From positions 1,563,209 through 1,627,208 of the forward strand of contig CM034100.1 in the NCBI GenBank assembly GCA_019914945.1: DNA of 64,000 nt. Direction: 5' to 3'. Within the stretch, counting starts at the first letter, position 1, and every line of letters begins with the position of its first letter. The stretch is from Typha latifolia. Taxonomy: Eukaryota; Streptophyta; Magnoliopsida; Poales; Typhaceae. The position numbers and the translations under genes were made by a program. The notes under the pieces were generated by a model. That model was given only the letters and a program-made list of their open reading frames with translations. It was not told where the DNA came from and made no database searches. This document shows positions 25,528 to 38,044 of the stretch, piece after piece.

Positions 25528-26951
25528 CTTCTTAGATCTTCTTCTGCTCTTTTAGAGAGAAAAAGAAAACAAAGGAAGAAGAAGAAGATAGAGAGCTCAG
25601 TTGTAAACTAGCTACCGAGTAGTAGATCTGTTATGGGTTTTTAGTGTAGTGGGTGTGGAATAAAGTAGTAGTAGTAGTAGTAGTAGTAGTAGAGAGAGAG
25701 AGAGAAAGCAAAGACTTAATTGGTCCCCTACGACCTTATTATTTGGTCATGTAGGACGCACATGAAATAGTGGATTGGTTTCTGACCTTACTTTAAGAAT
25801 CGTGTCCTGCTACAACTGACCTACGCTTAATTTATCTTCCTATATATACGAATACTAGTATATGTCACAAAAGACTGAAAGAGAGAGAGATAAATATAAT
25901 TTAAAAATATGGATCTTTTCCATTGATTTCTGGGATATGTTTATTAGGATGGTGGTTGACCATGACCTACAAAAATAAATACGAACCTATCAGCAAAGTG
26001 ACGCACGGCTGAGATCGATCTGATCAGAATCTAGTTGCCACTTGACAGTAAAGGGATCAGACTCGTCCACGTAGGATACTTGAGGTGGGATGGCAAAGAT
26101 TGCCGATCTTGGAAACATATTTATTACGTATTTCGTTTAAAGCATGAGGTTGGTGGTGCATGCATGGATGAATTTATTTTGGTGAAGAAAAGGGAAAAGA
26201 AAGAAAAACAAATGAAAAGAGAACGCTAGGCAATTTGCAAATGGATTCCGTTGTAGGTAAAGTAACCAGGTTGGTCTTCAAAGGTGATATAGCGTTTGAG
26301 CATCTCATTGACAGTAGTTGAAGAAAATATCAATTGGTATGTAAAGTTTGTACTGCACTGCACTCCTATTAATTCCATACAAGCTGTAGATATATAGTTC
26401 GGCTTAATTAGCATTCTTCTTTCCCTAATAAAAGTCGAATAAAACTTCTCACCTTATAGTACCATGCACCAATATATGTGGGCCATTAATTATTTCATCT
26501 TGCCATAGATAGAAGTTCCATTAATTACATTTAAAATTTTGGCCTTTCGGCATTGTTTTATAAACTTTGGGTCTTTCTCCATCATGCACCCAAGTGGCAG
26601 CATTCACAAACTTGCACTCCAACCAATGGTCCAAAGATGCCAAAGTTGGTAGAGCTACCCCTTGATTCTTGAACAAAAGTGTACATGTATCATTGCCACG
26701 TTGACAAATTTGTGAAATTAACAAGCTTCCATGCAGCTTAATAAACCTCCCTAATTAATTTTCCCTCTTTTACAACCACTGAGAGACACCGCATTGACTG
26801 GGCCGGGTACTACTATTGGGTCAACTGGCCCGATCCGGGTTTACCAATCTCCAAGCGGGTTATCGGGCACAGAAAGACACGGAGCACGTGCACCGAACCT
26901 GCAGCCATGTGCGTGGGGTCCCTCTTCTTCTCTATTCCTTCTTCCATCTAT

Positions 26952-26952
26952 A

Positions 26953-27004
<52 letters not shown>
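26952..27004. repeat. Compound AT-AG microsatellite
   Basis: A pure AT run switches without interruption to a pure AG run. Confidence 0.95.
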
Positions 27005-27008
<4 letters not shown>

Positions 27009-27763
27009 AGGTCGATCGAATTAATTGACACTGTTACAAAAACAAACGTTTGATGTCAGGCTCCATTTACGTCGTTGGAGACATGGATGGTTTTCCCAAT
27101 TAACTTTCTTTGGGAAGTGCTTGGGTGAATTAATTGCGTGCTTACTGTTGTTACTTAGTGGTGGAGATGGGCCCATTAATTAATTAAATATTTCACCATG
27201 ACCAAAGGATTCTTACCGTGGTTGGGATTGGGAACATCCAGAAGATATAAAGAGATCCAACTTAGAGTTGGAAAAAATATTAAACACAAATGTATCTTTA
27301 ATTCCTCTTGAGAATGACTCGGGTCACGTAACAAACCCAATTCCGGGAACGGCACAGGATCCTTATAATAATACCAGAATTCCACATAGAATTAAGCCGT
27401 TGAGTTATTATCCTTTGACTTCTTCTTCTTACTTTTATCGGTCCGAAGGTAATTAAAAAAAAAAAGAAGGTAGGCTCCATGAAGAAGATCCAATGGAGTG
27501 AAGAGATCTGCTACGAAACTCAACTGACAAGGAGAGCGAGTATTGGGCATAACAACATGCATGATTGACTCAAGACTTGGTTGGGATTAGGGCATGTGCC
27601 GCTGCATGTTAGCCCATAACTATTAAATATTAATGCCATGAGAGTTGATGAAAGAAGTGATAGTTCGACTTTTTTTCTGTTGCATATGAGTATGAATAAT
27701 TCATTATTATATGCCAGCCATAATTAATAATCGTAAATATCTATAAATGATACTGTTGCTAAG

Positions 27764-27764
<1 letters not shown>

Positions 27765-27851
<87 letters not shown>
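27765..27851. repeat. Long compound AT-AG microsatellite
   Basis: About 22 AT units pass directly into about 21 AG units; the same order and polarity as the repeat 0.8 kb to the left. Confidence 0.95.
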
Positions 27852-27854
<3 letters not shown>

Positions 27855-29037
27855 TATTTCCATTGCAGTCAACTAGTAGTCTTATATCGATATCTGTGGC
27901 CCAATATAGTCTAGCTGAAGGTTGAGTGATGTAAAGCACAAGATTGCAGGAATAGCTCAAGCCCAAGCTCAAGCCCAAGCCTAAGCCCACGGCTAAACTT
28001 TAGCTAATATAATAAACTGTTTAATTTAGACTTTAAGATACGTACGTGCGTTGTTGAACAATCGTTCTAAACTAAATACTGTCGAGAAATGCTCCAAGTA
28101 GTCACACTATCGAGTTGCTCCTCCAAGCCAATCTCACCTCTAATTCATCAACTTAGTATAGCCATTGAGGCTAGCAATCAAATAAAATTTTTAATAATAA
28201 TTATTTAGGATTAGAGTCGATATCATGACCTCTTTGATCCTTGAGGGATGGAGTCCGAAGGCCCCGACCTTCTTGGACCAGACACTCATTTTCAATATTT
28301 GGCTGCGCAGTCGGCTACCCGATTACCCCTCCTGACGCTAACTAAGAGATAATTAGCAAAAGAGCTATGCACTCATCTACTACCCCTCTACTATCCAGGT
28401 ACATATAAGCTCTTGCCGTCGTCTAAATAGCATTTTACCAATAAAGCCGTTGGTACGTTGCAAATCTGGTCGGACGACCGTTGGTGCCTATGTAAATAAC
28501 TCACCGCTTACCGAACGGCCCAATGGGCCGAATGGGTCATAGAATCTTGCATGTAATTCTCACAATATTTGAGGGTTTTATGTAACACAACACCTTTTTT
28601 TTTCCAGCCCAGGTAATCCAACGGTCTTTTCCTTTTCCTCCTCGTGATCCACGAAATAGAAGTAATTATGACAGCAGAAGCTAACGGGCAACTCTGACTC
28701 AAAAAGTATTCCCTTTTATATAACCACACCGCTTTATCCGACCAACTGACACAGTCATAGAAGCAGACTTGTTACTTCTGTTAGAGAGTGAGTGAGAGCG
28801 TTTGGTGTGTATATATCAGCTTCTACAGCTATCTAACGGCTACTTCCGTCATCTTCGCCTTTTATAATTCAAGAAAACCCAGAAATCAAAAAATCTTCCG
28901 CCCTTTTTTTCTTCTCTCTTTTCCCTTCCACTTCACTGCTATTTTAGCTCGATCTAGGGTTCCATTTGCTCCGCCACGAAAACATTAGTAATCTAATCGC
29001 AAGAAAGGAGGAGAAGAATTGGGAACAAAATTCTTCT

Positions 29038-31900
29038 ATGGAGGGAACCCTACATTCGGCTTTGGGCGGAGAAGAGTTTCACGAAACCCTAATCGCCGCG
29101 GGGGAGGATCCCAAGTGGATGGGGAGGGTGGAGATCGACACTTCGGCACCGTTCGAGTCGGTGAAGGAGGCGGTGGATCGATTTGGCGGCAGCGCCGTTT
29201 GGAAGTCGCAGCTCAAGCAGCTTTTCGTCCCCGAGGTTTGTAGATTCTTAGGTTCCTACCTCCCTCACTTGTTTCCTCTTAGGATTCCACCCAATTTTGC
29301 TAATTTTCTCTTAAGTTTCGGAGTTGTCGTCGGTTCAAGTTACTACTTTTTAAAATGTTGCAAGTCCCAACAAGGGTTTGGCTATATAATATCATTTTCG
29401 TTTAGTCATCTCTAACTTTAAGCAAGGGTTCATGGCAAATCAAGTAACTCTCACAGAGAGCTCACTTTAAAAAGTTAGTTTTTGCAGTTTCCGCTATTTA
29501 CATGAGGAAATTTGTCATATCTTTTGGCTAGTTACGTCCAACTTTTGATAGTCTGAAAAAACGAGATCTTGTCATAGGAAAGAATCAAACTTGACAGGAT
29601 TCTGTGGAAATATGTGACCAAATTTATTAATGCTCATCTTCCAGGTATCGACCGTGAAGAGCATTCTCTACTCTACAAGGTAGGGGACAAATTAGGTCTC
29701 TTTAACAAAACAAAGGAGTGTTGTTAATGATTTTGTCTTAAGAGCAGTAGATTTTTATGTCGCTTTCTTGTAGCTGCTGCGCTTGGCATTCTAATTAATT
29801 CACTTAACCTGATCCTATTCCAGATTCATGTTGTTGCTTTCTTTTTGTTCTAAGTTACTTGGACTAACGATCATCAACCCTAGTCTATGATTTATATCAA
29901 TCACTCTGCTAATTAAATTATAAAATACCTTTAGAGAATTTCTAACCTTGGCCCACCATTTTTAAGCCATATCCCACGTTAGCCCACCCACTAAATCAAA
30001 AACCTCTTCCTAGATTTATCCAGTATACTTTATCCCACCAAAGTGTAATTTAGGTATTTTTGAAATTACCCTCGTTATTCTAATAAAATATTCCTTGGTT
30101 GATACTTTACATTTGAAAATAGTTGGGTTTAGTCGACTTGGGGTGTCATATGAAAATTATACAAGAAAAATGAACATATTGTGTTACTTGAGAAACATAG
30201 TGTCTGAACACCATACATTCATCTATTATGCTAGGATCTGCTTCCTTTTTGCCTACAGATTCACAAAGAGCTGAATGGAGGAAGTGGATCCATAAAGCGA
30301 TCCTAAATACTTGGGACTAATGACTTCTTCGTGTTCTTTTTGCATCTACCTTGTTTGCTTGTATACTTATCCACATGATAATCTTTCTTCAACTTGTATT
30401 TGACATGTTTTTGTTCAGAACCATCAGTCCTTTGAGGATGCTGATGTTATGAGAGTGGAAGAGCAAACCGCACAACTAGAGAAGGATCTTATTATCAAGG
30501 AAAGGGAAACACTTGAAGTTTTAAAAGAGCTGGAGTTGACCAAAAAAACTGTAGCCGGATTAAAGTTGAAGATACAAAGTGAAACCTCTGAAGGCCTGAC
30601 AGCACTATCTATGAGCGTAGAGAGTACAAAGGTACATCCAATTCTTGAAAATGGAGAAGACGAAACTAAAGATCTGGTTAACAATGTCGACACGGAAGGC
30701 CCAAATGCAGGGACAAATCAACCTCAAGGACTGATTTTTATGGAGCTGAAGCAGGCAAAGATGAACCTGAGCAGAACAACAAGTGATCTAGCTGGAATTC
30801 GAGCTTCTATTGATATACTGAACAGCAACATAGAGAAGGAAAAAGAATTACTTGAGAGTACCCTAGAGAAGCTATCTTCAAAAACTGCAATGGCTTCTTC
30901 TCTAGAGGAAGATCTGAACCAAGTGTCACTGAAATTGCAGACTAAGGATTTTGATTGTAAAATGTGTGAAGATTCATCAAATATTTCGAGGGAGATCAAG
31001 CAAATGAACTCAGATATAGAAAAATACAGAAACACGACAAATGCTGCTAATTCTGAAGTTATGAAGTTGACCAGCGAAATTGAGAAGATGAAAGCTAGTA
31101 TCAGAACTGCTGAAATACGATGGCTTGCAGCCAAGAAGATGGAAGAGGCTGCCAAAGCAGCAGAAGCTGTTGCTCTTGCTGAGATTGAGGATCTGATAAG
31201 CAGTGAAAATTCAGCCACAGATCTCCAAAGTGCTTCTGGGGTAACTCTTTCTATGGAAGAGTATGCCATGCTTACTTCTAAAGCTCAAGAGGCGGATGAG
31301 AAGTCGAGAAAAAAAATTGAATCTGCTATGCTTCAGGTTGATGAAGCAAACCGGTCTAAGTCAGAGTTACTAATGAAAATGGAGGAAGCAGAATTGGAGG
31401 CTAAAGCAAGTAAGAAGGCACTTGAGGAGGCCCTAAAGAAGGTTGAGGCTGCTAATATAGGGAAGCTTGCAATTGAAGAAGCCCTACGCAGATGGAGATC
31501 TGAACATGGTCAGAGGAGGCGCTCAATTCAAAGTTCCACTAAGTTCAAGAATTATTCATCTCACCATCGCAGAGATTCTCGGACAATTGATCTCAATGGG
31601 TTGAATCTGGTTACTGATGGTTCAAAGAATTCACTAAAGCCGGCAATGTCAATTGGCCAAATATTGAGCATGAAATTGACCGGTTCAGAAGAATGCAATA
31701 CAGCTGTATGGGAGAAAAAAACCGAAAGACCCAAGATTTCGTTGGGTGAGATACTGAACAAAAAACATGGACTCTTGTCCACTGAAGATGCACATGCTCG
31801 CAAGCAATTCTCTGCTAAGAGGAAGAAGTTTGGCTTTGTCGGCTTATCAGTTCTCTTGGTAAAGCAAAACAAGAACAAGAAGAAGAGACCGTCTTTATAG
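29038..31900 (+). CDS. WEB-family (DUF827) coiled-coil protein, At2g40480-like
   Basis: Two exons, 29038-29235 and 30419-31900, join in phase 0 to give 559 residues. The ATG at 29038 is the first in frame; upstream codons lack an ATG. Residues 1-66 hold the conserved WEB N-terminal block (MGRVEIDTSAPFESVKEAVD, RFGGSAVWKSQLKQLF). Residues about 75-410 are a long, heptad-rich coiled coil (VEEQTAQLEKDL; EKEKELLESTLEKL; VTLSMEEYAMLTSKAQEA, the last a WEB signature). The C-terminus is basic (EHGQRRRSIQSS) and ends in a Lys-rich tail. WEB1 and relatives act with PMI2 in blue-light chloroplast movement, but the At2g40480/At3g56270 branch has no assigned function that I know of. It lies next to the ASG8-like gene, as in Arabidopsis. 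An additional small exon within the 1.2-kb intron cannot be excluded, though reading phase does not require one. Confidence 0.87.
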
Positions 31901-32185
31901 TCCAAGGTAGCCATCGAGTAGCCGACATTTGCCTTTGTATTCTTTGTTTCTGTAACATAGATGCTGTAAAGTTGCTCTACTGGTTGTTATTAGGTTCCTT
32001 TCACTAATCACTAGTGATCTCACCTTATGCATTCGTGATGTATTATCCTTAGAACTACTCGACTTACGCTTTTACACATATTATATGCTTCCATGTAACC
32101 ATGTTGCAACGTAAATTGCACTGTTAAAATTGATATAATTATTCTTATGTTACAATTGGAAAAAACTTTGTTCCACTAACATCTT

Positions 32186-32267
32186 GTCGATATGTCCGAG
32201 TGGTTAAGGAGACAGACTTGAAATCTGTTGGGCTTCGCCCGCGCAGGTTCGAACCCTGCTGTCGACG
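32186..32267 (+). tRNA. tRNA-Ser (anticodon UGA)
   Basis: An 82-base serine-type tRNA without intron. The acceptor stem pairs GTCGATA with TGTCGAC (one G-T pair), with discriminator G. The D arm follows in TCCGAGTGGTTAAGGA. The anticodon stem CAGA/TCTG encloses the loop CTTGAAA, so the anticodon is TGA. The long variable arm GGGCTTCGCCC is diagnostic of tRNA-Ser. The B box GGTTCGAACCC is at 32246-32256. CCA is not encoded, as expected for a nuclear gene. Confidence 0.97.
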
Positions 32268-32273
32268 ATTTAA

Positions 32274-32281
32274 TTTTTTTT
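32274..32281 (+). terminator. Pol III T-run terminator of tRNA-Ser
   Basis: Eight consecutive T bases begin seven bases after the tRNA 3' end, the usual RNA polymerase III stop signal. Confidence 0.85.
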
Positions 32282-33699
32282 CTTAATTCTTTTCATTAAT
32301 GAGTATTGGTCACAACTACCTTGTTTCCCGGTGACTGATAGAAAAGAGAAGATCGGCGAGAAAATTAAGATACTTTTTTTTGTTTGAATTGAGAAAAAAA
32401 TGGAGAGAAATTTTTAAAAGGGATAATTACAGTTAACTCTCATAAACTATTATTATTTTTTACATATATTTTGTGAATTATTAACCGCACAACCCGAGTT
32501 AAGAAATAGCTTAGTTGAGAGATCTATATATATTCTTTGTTTTTTTATTTTTATTTTGTTCAAGTGTAAAATTATAATTAGGCTTACAGATGGAATTATT
32601 TAAGAACGTTTCTAGTCTAGTAGGAATAATAATTTGATATTTACTTTCTAATTTAAAATAGAGAAAACAAATAATTCTAAAACAAATAGAGGCTAAAACT
32701 GAAAAGTAAATTGGAATAATTACTTACTCACAACCTGTTGTGGAATATATAACTTAGTTGCTTCTATTTTATCCTCTCGGAGCATTTGAAAAGAAAACAA
32801 AATAAATTAAAAATAGCAAAATATATTTTCTTGAGTATCTTTTATACAAATTATATGTATTTTGTATAAAAATATGTTCATTTATATAAAAATTGAACAT
32901 ATTTTAGTCTCAAAGGGTTGATTTTATTATCTTATTATTACTAAAATCTATATTTTTTTTATAAATAACCCTGCTCTTTGAGTTGCGCCAATATTACAAT
33001 GTACCTAGATATTATCGGGCGGGCCGGGCCGAGTTTGGGTTAGGCTTTTCAAGCCAACCGAGCTTAAATATTTGTTCACGGCCTAACCCATCAATCACTT
33101 GGGCCGAGCCGATTTCAGGCCAGGCTAGAATAGTCTAGCTCGTTACCGCCCGTTGGCCCGTGAGAAATCGGGCTAGCCGGGTCGGCCCAACCCACCTTTT
33201 TAACTATTTTTAGAATTTCTTTTATCGTTAGTTTATTTTTTAAAAAATATTTTTGTTTCTCAATTTAAAAAAAGAAACATATTAAAAAAAATTTAACGTG
33301 TGCAAAACGGTACAATACCAAAATTTTCATTGGTTTTACTATAGTAGAATGGGCGGACTACTGTAGTAGAACGGACGGGCCTAGTTGCGAACCAAATAAA
33401 AGGGCAAAAGGCTGGCCCATACCACCCATGGGTAGTTCGGACTCGGACGGAGCGCAAGCCGAGCCTTTGATCCGTTATTGATGTACTAATTTTTTAACAC
33501 ACAAAAATATACCTATTTCACACGCTAAAATAATAATAAAAAAAGGGGTGAGGGAAGATGGCCGAGTAGAGAGAGAGAGAAAAAAAAATCTATAGATACG
33601 AACAAGCCCAATCCAAACAGGGAAAATAATTAAAAGGTTAAAAAAATACAGAGTAACCTTTCACTCCCTATCCCCACTCACTCCATCCCTTATAAGAGT
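32282..33699. other. AT-rich spacer with a GC-rich island
   Basis: No gene recognised. Most of the stretch is AT-rich. The island at about 33015-33480 is dense in GGGCCGGGCCGAG, GGCCCAACCC and GGGCCGAGCCGA words, resembling the subterminal motif style of non-autonomous DNA transposons, but I see no clear terminal repeats or target duplication. The end of the stretch is C/T-rich and leads into the presumed leader of the saposin gene. Confidence 0.45.
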
Positions 33700-34697
33700 C
33701 AACTCCTCCATCCGATCGGAGGAGATCGTCTAAGAAACATCCTCCTCTTGCTCAATCCTATCCAGTCGCCGCAGGTTTCTTCTCTTTCCCTCATACCCCC
33801 CAAATTTCTTGAATGTTTGATAGATTAATTACTTCGATTTGTCTTCAGCTATAATATTGGCATACATCCTCATGATATCGTTATTAATTTGTGGATCTCC
33901 TTTTCAGTTATTTACAATTTATATCGATTTAGAACTTATGATTCTTAGTTAGCAACGCGTTATGGGATTTTAGATAACAAATGAGTGATGAGATAGGACG
34001 GGGTTAGAGGGGTACTTCCTCGAAGGAACTAGATCATATACCTACATTCTAGTCCGCAATTATTTACCATACGCGGCAGTATGCTTAAAGACAATTTAGA
34101 CCAATTTTTTTCCTTTCAAGAATTTGCATCGGATTTTGTTTATAATATAACAACAGAAGAAAATTTCCAAAAAGAAATAGAAACAGGATTTATGTTGTAC
34201 TAAAAGCCATATGTGAAGAGCCACCCAAATCCTTATTCTCTAATGACTAATCCCTTTGGTAGGATAAGGTTTCCTTGTATAACAACAAAGAATCTTTAGT
34301 CTCAAATCTTCTGGGATTGACATAAGTTTTTCAAAACAGAACGCATGTTTCATCAACTACTCCTAGAAGTATGCATTTTGGAGCTAAATAAGCACATAAG
34401 TATTTGTGGACATATAGCTATCCTATACAAGAGACTTGCCTGTCAACCAATTCTATGAATACCCATGAAATTAAATTGAATTTTATATAGCTGTCCAAAT
34501 TACTTTTTCTCGATTATGCCACTAAGATTTGTTTGATTTGACAAAATAACTTTTTCCCATCTTTTTTGCTGTATGCTTAATGTTTCTGTATCCTTTTCTT
34601 CTTTGCCACTTCAAGACAGGCTGTAGGTATAAATTAGATGTTATCAATAACTCAAATTTGACTAAATTAGTTGCCAATTGGTTACTCTATGCAACAG
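33700..34697 (+). other. Putative 5' leader exon and leader intron of the saposin-domain gene
   Basis: A pyrimidine-rich stretch ends in CAGTCGCCGCAG|GTTTCT at about 33776, a plausible donor. The matching acceptor GCAACAG lies at about 34691-34697, directly before the start codon at 34700. This implies a leader intron of about 0.9 kb. It is a prediction from splice signals only. Confidence 0.45.
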
Positions 34698-34699
34698 GT

Positions 34700-37600
34700 A
34701 TGATTGTTTCACAAACAGGGTTGGTTCTTCTACTTACCCTGTATATTGGATGTACTAATGCAGATGTCAGAAGATTGACGACTTCAGACAGTGTGGGTGA
34801 GTTGCCTGTATAGTTGCTATATGCATGCTACAATTATCGTTCTTGTTCATGTTTTTTACTTGTAAATAGAATAGTGTCTTACTGTCTTTGAACATATTAA
34901 CATTCAATCTGAGTTTAAACTCCATATACTTTTCAAGCATTATGATTGATCTGCTATGTGATAGCATAGGTAATGAAGGTAAAGAATATGTAAGGTTGCA
35001 GCTGTAGTCATTCTATTTTGGTATATTTGACTTCCAAATGAGTTAATATAAGAGCACCGCAAAATTTCTTCTTCTTCTTCTTCTTCTTCTTCTTCTTCAG
35101 ACCGAGTATAAGCCATCAGTGCACGTCTTGGTTTCTGGCATGCATTGATGCATAGCCTAGTTTCCGTCAAGTGTTGATGTATGTCCTAGTGTCAAATCTA
35201 TCTGGTTTCCAAGAATTCTTTTTAAAATCTAAAACCATTATATACTGTATGCCTTTGTGCATAATTTTCTTTGAGATGGCCATTTCAACATAATTTATGG
35301 CTCTGGTTAACCTACTGTGCAGTTTATACTGGGATTACTAGGTTTTAATTTTTTTTCTATCTACAAGTTTTTGCCAGATCCTGCATCTACATTTAATGCA
35401 GAAAATAAATCTTGTGATGTTTCTGTTTTGAATATCCCAATCTTATGCATCAGAATGTAGTTTCAGAAAATAACTCTTTATTTCTCCGATTTTTTAAGTA
35501 TGGCTTGCAGTCCTAAATTTTTGATCTTCCATGTCCTCCACTTTGGTTTAACATTATTTGATAATTGATCATCATGTTTCCTGTTGTGCCAGTTGGTAAT
35601 AGATTTTCCAGTGAAAGCAAGATATCTGTAGCAACTGTGAAGAATGAAAAACTTTGCCAACTATGTGAGGAATATGCAGGCGAAGCAATCCACTATCTTA
35701 GTGAAAATAAGACCCAGTATGAGATCATCCATACCCTTCATCAAGTATGCTCCGGCTTGCTCTCTTTCAAAAAAAAGGTACTCTTTTGCCTCATGTCAGA
35801 GTCTATATATTTCTTGTTTGAGTAAGCAGAATGTAGGTTGAATTCCCTAAAACTGTCTACTTCATGCATAATGTTTACTCAGATTTTTTTTATTTTTTTT
35901 ATTTTTTTTTCTAGCAGTGCATTTCATTGGTGGACTATTATGCTCCTCTTTTCTTCATGGAGATTGCTACAATAAGCCCTGAGCAGCTCTGTGGAAAGGT
36001 AAACCTCTGTGGTCAGATGGGATTTGCTCGTCTTCAAAAACATGATGAGCCTTGTACACTTTGCCATTTGGTTCTTGTGGAAATTCTTACCAAACTAAAA
36101 GATCCTGACAGACAGGTAATTTATTATCTTTTATAACTTTGCGATTTCAATATGGTGTTCTTTCTTGCATGATGAAATTGGGTATGATCCAAAAGTAACA
36201 TATAAAAGAGCCAATATAGCACATAATAATTGAAACTATACTGCAAGGAAACAGTTGCCAAGAGAGCTCACAGTTCTATTCTGTTAACTCCCTTCCTGAA
36301 TAGCGCAAATGTTTGGGAAGTTGAGCAGAGAGATGCAGAGAGAGGTAGCCATACGGTTTGTTGGATCTTGGAGTGGAGAATGATGGGTTTTTTATTTTTA
36401 TTTTTTATGGATGTATGGATGGATGGATGGATGGTTGAGAAGAGTTAACAAGGATGATCTTGATGATGGTGATTGGCTGGTTGAGTAAACTTAACACTTA
36501 ACACTTAACACTTAACAGGGATGCTTGTGAGTTGTGAGCAAAGGTGGATGAGAAGGCATGATTCAAGGAGGGAAAGTAGAGGAAGATGATGTTGGCCGCT
36601 CAAGAGGAGATGGGTAGTGGTAAGCGGAAAATGTTGCCTCAGTAATGGTGGTAGCAAGTGCTTGGAAGAGTAGTTGAAGATGGAGAAAGGAGGGATGAGA
36701 AGCATAACTTCTTGCATACCTGGATATATGGCTGAATGGAAATTATCTTATACCTGCTTTGTACATTATAATCTAGATTAACAGCGCTTCTCTCTGCCCT
36801 GTCCTGCTATTAGAAACTCTTCTTATTCGTTTTTCCTATGCTATCTTATAACACTGATGCAAACAGGTGGTTATTCTAATTAGATATTAACAGATTTAAA
36901 CAGAGACCTCTTGAATATTCTTGGCCTAAAGCTTTTTGTATGCAACTTGTTTTTTTCCTTTCTCCTATGTGAAGGTATCCAGTTAGCTTTAACAAATTTG
37001 TTCTTCATGTATGGAAGTATTATTCTAATTAGATATTGACAGATTTAAACAGAGACCTCTTGAATATTCTTGGCCTAAAGCTTTTTGTATGCAACTTGTT
37101 TTTTCCTTTCTCCTATGTGAAGGTATCCAGTTAGCTTTAGCAAATTTGTTCTTCATGTATGGAAGTATTACTCCTTTAATACAGACTGCTAACTTTCTGA
37201 CAAATATTTTCTCTATATATAATTGGCAGCTTGAGATACTCGAGGTCATTCTTAAAGGGTGTGACAAGATTGAGAATTTCGTGCCAGAGGTGAGCTTTTT
37301 AAGTATCTGATAGTTTGGTATAAATGCTATTATTAGGTTAAATTAAGTAACATGCATGAGATCTGAACCTGACAAATAGTATCACACACATATAAACAGT
37401 AGTAGTCAGATTGCCGGATAACTAGCATTTGATGAGTTGGGCTAGAAACTTTTTGTTATAACTTTGCAAAGAACTTAATACTTTCCTAACTACTGATTGT
37501 GTATCGGGATTGAGAAGAACTAATCCAAAGAAAAGGACCAATGTCTTACTTTCTTTCACCATGAGACAAGCTTCTGTGAATTTCAAATGTATTCAGGGGC

Positions 37601-38044
37601 TAAAAAATGCTAAAACTTTTACCAGAAATGTGATATAGAGTTAGTCTATTTTTGTCTTATACCGAGCCAATTTTGTAGTTGTAAAGTTTACTCGGCTGTC
37701 ATCTCGACTGATATCAGTATGAGCTGTACTATTCATTGGTGGTACAAGGATGTTTGCCTGTCCTTTGGATCTAAAACTTCAAACTAACAACTTAGTGCTA
37801 ATGGAAGAAGTTTTAGTCTATTCTTCTTTTGCTCTATTTTCTCTACCTTCATGAGAATTTAATTAACTATTTGCGTTATTTCTCTGTTTTTGGCCAGTGC
37901 AAGAAGTTGATCTTACAATATGGTTCACTATTCCTAGTGAACATTGAGACATTTCTCGAGACGACTGATGTCTGTACTTCCATCCATGCATGCAAAGCCA
38001 GCAACGAGTTTGTGGTTGAAACAGAAGACCTGGCTGCTTCCTGA
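34700..38044 (+). CDS. Prosaposin-like protein with two saposin B domains
   Basis: Five exons join in frame: 34700-34796, 35593-35777, 35915-36115, 37230-37289 and 37898-38044, giving 229 residues. A signal peptide (MIVSQTGLVLLLTLYIGCTN) sends it into the secretory pathway, probably to vacuole or apoplast. Two saposin B domains follow, each with the full six-cysteine pattern. The first runs from CQLC through QVCSG and QCISLVDYY to QLCGKVNLC; the second from CTLC through KGCDK and ECKKL to DVCTSIHAC. These small helical domains form disulphide-locked bundles that bind lipids and can present them to hydrolases. Both domains are split by introns. The exon 3 acceptor is a tandem TAGCAG, so a Gln may be included or skipped. 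No other catalytic domain is present. The in vivo lipid partner is unknown. Confidence 0.88.
35066..35098. repeat. CTT trinucleotide repeat in intron 1
   Basis: About 11 TTC/CTT units lie in the first coding-region intron of the saposin gene. Confidence 0.9.
36490..36517. repeat. Four perfect CTTAACA units
   Basis: The 7-base unit CTTAACA is repeated four times in tandem inside the intron between exons 3 and 4 of the saposin gene. Confidence 0.9.
36872..37168. repeat. Recent 149-bp tandem duplication in saposin intron
   Basis: Copy 1 (36872-37020) and copy 2 (37021-37168) are directly adjacent. I count only three differences: TTAACA versus TTGACA, TTTAACAAA versus TTTAGCAAA, and one T in a T run. 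The second copy ends about 60 bases before the exon 4 acceptor (37229). The duplicated unit carries no acceptor that would disturb splicing obviously. Confidence 0.93.

Larger units (their letters stand above)
25528..29037. other. 3.5-kb spacer between divergent ASG8-like and WEB genes
   Basis: No gene recognised. It contains GTA/GA repeats (25664-25705) and two compound AT-then-AG microsatellites (26952-27004 and 27765-27851). A Pol II promoter for the WEB gene is expected in the last few hundred bases. The part at 28100-28500 is richer in GC and has scattered GGTCGG/CCGACC words, but I cannot assign it. Confidence 0.5.

Noticed and set aside
30724..31269. 181-residue minus-strand frame opposite the WEB gene
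   Set aside because: Antisense shadow of the coiled-coil exon; rich in Ser/Phe/Ile as expected from reversed Glu/Lys codons.
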